From assembly GCA_002492415.1 (NCBI GenBank), contig DKYK01000031.1, positions 1 through 9,018 on the forward strand: 9,018 nt of DNA. The letters are read 5' to 3'. Position 1 is the first letter of the stretch, and every line of letters starts with the position of its first letter. The position numbers and the translations under genes are program-made. The stretch comes from Christensenella sp. UBA7102 (lineage in GTDB: Bacteria; Bacillota; Clostridia; Christensenellales; UBA1750). Below are positions 6,519 through 9,018 of this stretch, in pieces. The notes beneath the pieces are model-generated. The model was not told the DNA's origin. It was given only the letters and a program-made list of their open reading frames with translations, and made no database searches.

Positions 6519-7370
6519 TCAATTTTTCTTGTCAAAGAAGGCCCTGCGATGGGTGGAATTGACCATCAGCGCTCTCAAACCTTCCTGGTCGTTGTTTTGT
6601 ATCCGGTCGCGCACGCGCGCAAGCTCCTGAATGAAGCCGTCGATCTCCTGCGCCAGCACATCCTTGTTAAGCAGAAACAGCTCACTCCACAGCTTTTCGT
6701 TGATGCGCGCAATGCGCGTCAGATCGCGGAAGGAGTCGCCCGTGTATGCCGCCAAATGCGTGTTGTCCTTGCAGTTCATCAGGCTGATGGCGATTACGTG
6801 CGTCAGCTGCGAGAGGAAGCCCACCATCTCGTCGTGCTCGCGCAGCGAAAGCTGGGAGATGCGCCCAAAGCCTAAAATCTCGGCCAGCTGGTGCACTGCG
6901 TCGATGGCGGCCTGCGTGTTGCGCTCTGTAGGCGTGATGATGAAGTTCGCGCCGCGGAATACGCGTTCGTCGCTGTTGCGCACGCCCGTCAGTTCCCGGC
7001 CCGCCATCGGGTGCGAACCGATGAACTCCACATCCTGCCGCAGGAAGGACTGTACCTCGTCCACCACGCCCGTCTTGACGCCCGATACGTCCGTGATCAG
7101 CGCGCCCGGCCGCAGCGCGCTCTGATGCGCCTGCAGCCACTCCACCATCGCGGTGGGGTACAAGCCGAATACGATGAAGTCCGCCCGACCCACCAGCTCG
7201 TCGCTGTACTCCGCGCCTTGGCAAATGATGCCCTCCTGCAGGGCATACTCGATGGCGTCCGGGTCGATATCCAGCGCGTCCACCGCATAGCCCATTGCCG
7301 TCAGCCGCCGCGCGTACGCGCCGCCGATCAGTCCCAGGCCGACGATGAGGAAGCGTGTGTTTCTATTCAT
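6519..7370 (-). CDS. tyrA: Prephenate dehydrogenase (tyrosine biosynthesis)
   Basis: Oxidative decarboxylation of prephenate to 4-hydroxyphenylpyruvate with NAD+ (EC 1.3.1.12); arogenate as substrate cannot be excluded. The 283-residue protein has an N-terminal Rossmann domain with GLGLIGG (11-17) and D34/D36 after the second strand, favouring NAD. The catalytic domain shows TDVSGVK (93-99), GSHPMAGRE (118-126) with catalytic H120, QLTHVIA (188-194) and SFRDLTRIA (213-221) with substrate-binding R215. There is neither a fused chorismate mutase nor a C-terminal ACT domain, so no tyrosine-sensing domain is visible. The ATG at 7370 overlaps the aroA stop by 8 nt (ATGAATAG), with GAGGTG 4 nt upstream. 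An upstream in-frame extension to 7454 lies inside aroA and is rejected. Confidence 0.95.
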   Translation of the reverse strand: MNRNTRFLIVGLGLIGGAYARRLTAMGYAVDALDIDPDAIEYALQEGIICQGAEYSDELVGRADFIVFGLYPTAMVEWLQAHQSALRPGALITDVSGVKTGVVDEVQSFLRQDVEFIGSHPMAGRELTGVRNSDERVFRGANFIITPTERNTQAAIDAVHQLAEILGFGRISQLSLREHDEMVGFLSQLTHVIAISLMNCKDNTHLAAYTGDSFRDLTRIARINEKLWSELFLLNKDVLAQEIDGFIQELARVRDRIQNNDQEGLRALMVNSTHRRAFFDKKN

Positions 7371-8646
7371 GCAGCACCTCGATTCTCCCGCCGACGGAGG
7401 CGAGCACCTCAAAAAAGTCCGGATAGGTCTTGCGCACGGCCTGCGCGTCCTCAATGACGAGCGGCGCGCTGCCCAGCGTGGCCGCGATGGCCAGGCTCAT
7501 CACGATGCGATGGTCGTTGTGGCCATGTACCATTGTTTCCGCAAACGTCGGCACTCCCGCGCAGCCCGGGATGGTCATGCTGTCGCGCGTGGAGGAGACG
7601 GGCACACCCAGTTTGCGCAGCTCCGTTTCCATCGCTTCGATGCGGTCGCTCTCTTTGTCGCGCAGACGCGCCGCGTTGACCAGCCTCGTCTGGCCTCTTG
7701 CGTACAGGCCCAGCACCGACAGGATGGGCGCCAGATCCGGGCAGTCGCCCACATCGATTCGCGCGCCCTCAAGTGCTGCTGCGGCGAATGTCACGCCGTT
7801 CCCGTCTTCTGTGAACGTCGCCCCGCAGCGGCGCAGGATGTCCAAAACCACGCGGTCGCCCTGCAGCGAATCGGGGCGCAGATTGGTCAGCCGGATCCCG
7901 CCCTGCAGTGCCGCCAGCACCGCGAAGAACGCGCACTGCGAGTAGTCGCCCTCCACCGCATAGTCCGTCGCCTGGTAGCGCTGCCCGCCGGGAATAATCA
8001 GCGTGGTTTCGCTCTCAAACCATGCGCGCACGCCAAAATGCCGCAGCATCTGCAGTGTCAGGTCGACGTATCCCCGGCTTTGGAACGGAGGCTGGATGAG
8101 TATCCGCGACGCGCCAGGCAGCAGGGGCAGCGCGTAGAGCAGCCCCGTGATGAACTGCGAGCTGACGTTGCCGCTGAGCACGTAGTCGCCGCTTTGGAGC
8201 GGTCCGCGCACTGCCAGCGCGCCGTCTTTCCGCTCGAACAGCAGCCCGCGCTCGGCAAACAGCTGCTCATAGACGCTCTGCGAGCGCTCCATCAACCGAC
8301 CGTGTCCGGCAAACACCGTCGTCTGTGCCCCGAGCGCAAAGAGAGGGATTAGAAACCGCAGCGCCGAGCCCGATTCGCGACAGTTTACAGTGATGCCTTC
8401 GGGCAGGTTGCTTGGGAAACCGCCGCAGCCCGTTACGCGGCAGACGTCGCCCTCGCGCTCAATCCTGCAGCCCAGCGCAGCAAGCGCGCCCAGCGTCGCC
8501 TCCATGTCCTCGGAACCGGTGATGCCCGAAAGCGTCGAAACGCCGTCAGCAAACGCGGCGCACAGCAGCGCGCGGTGCGCCATGGACTTGGAGGGAGGCA
8601 CCGGCACGGCGCCGTGGCAGCGCGCAGGATGCACTCTTACGATCAT
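7363..8646 (-). CDS. aroA: 3-phosphoshikimate 1-carboxyvinyltransferase (EPSP synthase)
   Basis: Sixth step of the shikimate pathway: shikimate 3-phosphate plus phosphoenolpyruvate to EPSP (EC 2.5.1.19), cytosolic. The 427 residues match the family. Key residues are K20, S21 and R25 in PPSKSMAHRALL, SGNVSSQFITG (158-168), PDLAPIL with D304, KESDRI with E332 and R335, NDHR (377-380) and K407 in RKTYPDFF. The loop that is LGNAGTAMRP in E. coli reads CRESGSALRF here, so the conserved Asn is Glu and the Pro is Phe. SSQF is typical of class I enzymes while class II enzymes usually have SAQ at this place. The start is firm: AAGGAGG overlaps the stop of the upstream DAHP synthase gene and lies 8 nt before the ATG. 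It overlaps tyrA by 8 nt at its 3' end. Confidence 0.96.
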   Translation of the reverse strand: MIVRVHPARCHGAVPVPPSKSMAHRALLCAAFADGVSTLSGITGSEDMEATLGALAALGCRIEREGDVCRVTGCGGFPSNLPEGITVNCRESGSALRFLIPLFALGAQTTVFAGHGRLMERSQSVYEQLFAERGLLFERKDGALAVRGPLQSGDYVLSGNVSSQFITGLLYALPLLPGASRILIQPPFQSRGYVDLTLQMLRHFGVRAWFESETTLIIPGGQRYQATDYAVEGDYSQCAFFAVLAALQGGIRLTNLRPDSLQGDRVVLDILRRCGATFTEDGNGVTFAAAALEGARIDVGDCPDLAPILSVLGLYARGQTRLVNAARLRDKESDRIEAMETELRKLGVPVSSTRDSMTIPGCAGVPTFAETMVHGHNDHRIVMSLAIAATLGSAPLVIEDAQAVRKTYPDFFEVLASVGGRIEVLHE

Positions 8647-8658
8647 GTCAGCCCCTCC

Positions 8659-9018
8659 TTACAGCTCCCGGTCGATGACCGCGGCGATGCGGCGGGCCTT
8701 CTTGACCACGGAGGCAAAGTGCGTGGGCGTGAGCGTCTGCGCGCCGTCAGACCAGGCTTTGGAGGGGCAGGGATGCACCTCGATGATGAGCCCGTCCGCT
8801 CCCGCGGCCACCGCCGCCAGCGACATGGACTCCACCAGCCGCCAGTCGCCCGTGGCATGCGAGGGATCGATCACGATGGGCAGATGCGTCTTTTCCTTTA
8901 CGATGGGGATCACGGATAGATCCAGCGTGTTGCGGGTGTACTTTTCAAACGTGCGGATACCCCGTTCGCACAGAATCACATTTTCATTGCCGCCCGCCAT
9001 GATGTACTCCGCGCTCAT
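8659..9018 (-). CDS. aroF: 3-deoxy-7-phosphoheptulonate (DAHP) synthase, C-terminal part; runs off the right edge
   Basis: First committed step of aromatic biosynthesis: phosphoenolpyruvate plus erythrose 4-phosphate to DAHP (EC 2.5.1.54). The visible 119 codons are the C-terminal part of a type I-beta enzyme of the Thermotoga/Bacillus kind, about one third of a protein near 340 residues. Motifs are NVILCERGIRTFEKYTRNT (13-31 of the visible part), DPSHATG, GADGLIIEVHP and SDGAQTLTP. H54, E80 and D91 have the same spacing (26 and 11) as the metal ligands H272, E298 and D309 of the T. maritima enzyme as I recall them; the fourth ligand, a Cys, is upstream of the window. The ATG at the very edge is an internal Met, since conserved barrel sequence must precede it. 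No C-terminal ACT or chorismate mutase domain is present; an N-terminal regulatory domain cannot be seen. aroA follows 12 nt downstream. Confidence 0.94.
   Translation of the reverse strand: MSAEYIMAGGNENVILCERGIRTFEKYTRNTLDLSVIPIVKEKTHLPIVIDPSHATGDWRLVESMSLAAVAAGADGLIIEVHPCPSKAWSDGAQTLTPTHFASVVKKARRIAAVIDREL

Noticed and set aside
7371..7454. N-terminal extension of tyrA to 7454
   Set aside because: It would lie entirely within the end of aroA in another frame, and the GLGLIGG Rossmann motif is properly placed 10 residues after the ATG at 7370.
7345..8352. 335-codon plus-strand open frame opposite aroA
   Set aside because: aroA is intact on the minus strand with all active-site residues; the antisense product is rich in Arg, Gln and Ala without any known motif.
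9016..9018. ATG at the right edge as the start of the DAHP synthase gene
   Set aside because: The visible part is only the C-terminal third of the conserved barrel; a metal-ligand Cys and substrate-binding segments must lie upstream, outside the window.
1..9018. Mobile elements, CRISPR arrays, tRNA or rRNA genes, or a novel defence or toxin system
   Set aside because: No transposase or integrase, regular direct repeats, tRNA-like cloverleaf or rRNA segment was seen; nearly all the sequence is explained by metabolic genes.

Overview
The window holds nine protein-coding genes with high coding density. The encoded proteins (clostridial-type cellobiose phosphorylase, short-form UxuA, SDR-type UxuB, M20B peptidase T, type I-beta DAHP synthase) and the strong AGGAGG-like ribosome binding sites point to a GC-rich member of the Firmicutes/Clostridia. 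A gut or plant-fibre fermenter is plausible. This placement is inferred from protein flavour, not from a marker gene.

Region 1 (1-3390) is plant-carbohydrate catabolism. On the minus strand, running off the left edge, is the N-terminal half of a GH94 cellobiose phosphorylase. Divergent from it is a two-gene hexuronate operon: uxuA (mannonate dehydratase) and, 1 nt downstream, an SDR-family D-mannonate oxidoreductase (uxuB). The 227-bp intergenic region between them carries a good sigma-A-type promoter for the phosphorylase and a cre/LacI-family operator-like palindrome ahead of uxuA, with a weaker similar site near the phosphorylase transcription start. A strong intrinsic terminator closes uxuAB. 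Together these genes would take cellobiose to glucose-1-phosphate plus glucose, and fructuronate to 2-keto-3-deoxygluconate, products expected from cellulose and glucuronoxylan breakdown.

Region 2 (3391-5461) has a candidate promoter and a structured leader, then a small lipoprotein of unknown function followed at 6 nt by pepT (tripeptide aminopeptidase). A 22-bp hairpin that can act in both directions separates pepT from the convergent minus-strand genes.

Region 3 (5468-9018, minus strand) is a tightly packed aromatic amino acid cluster read right to left: the 3' end of DAHP synthase (running off the right edge), aroA (EPSP synthase), tyrA (prephenate dehydrogenase), azlC and azlD. Every junction is a short gap or a stop/start overlap, so they are very likely one transcript. 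The two-subunit AzlCD amino acid exporter at the end of a shikimate-tyrosine operon is the most interesting arrangement here, since it suggests an aromatic rather than branched-chain substrate.

I saw no mobile element, CRISPR array, tRNA or rRNA, and no convincing previously undescribed system. The window looks like ordinary core and catabolic metabolism with a few points of regulatory and contextual interest.
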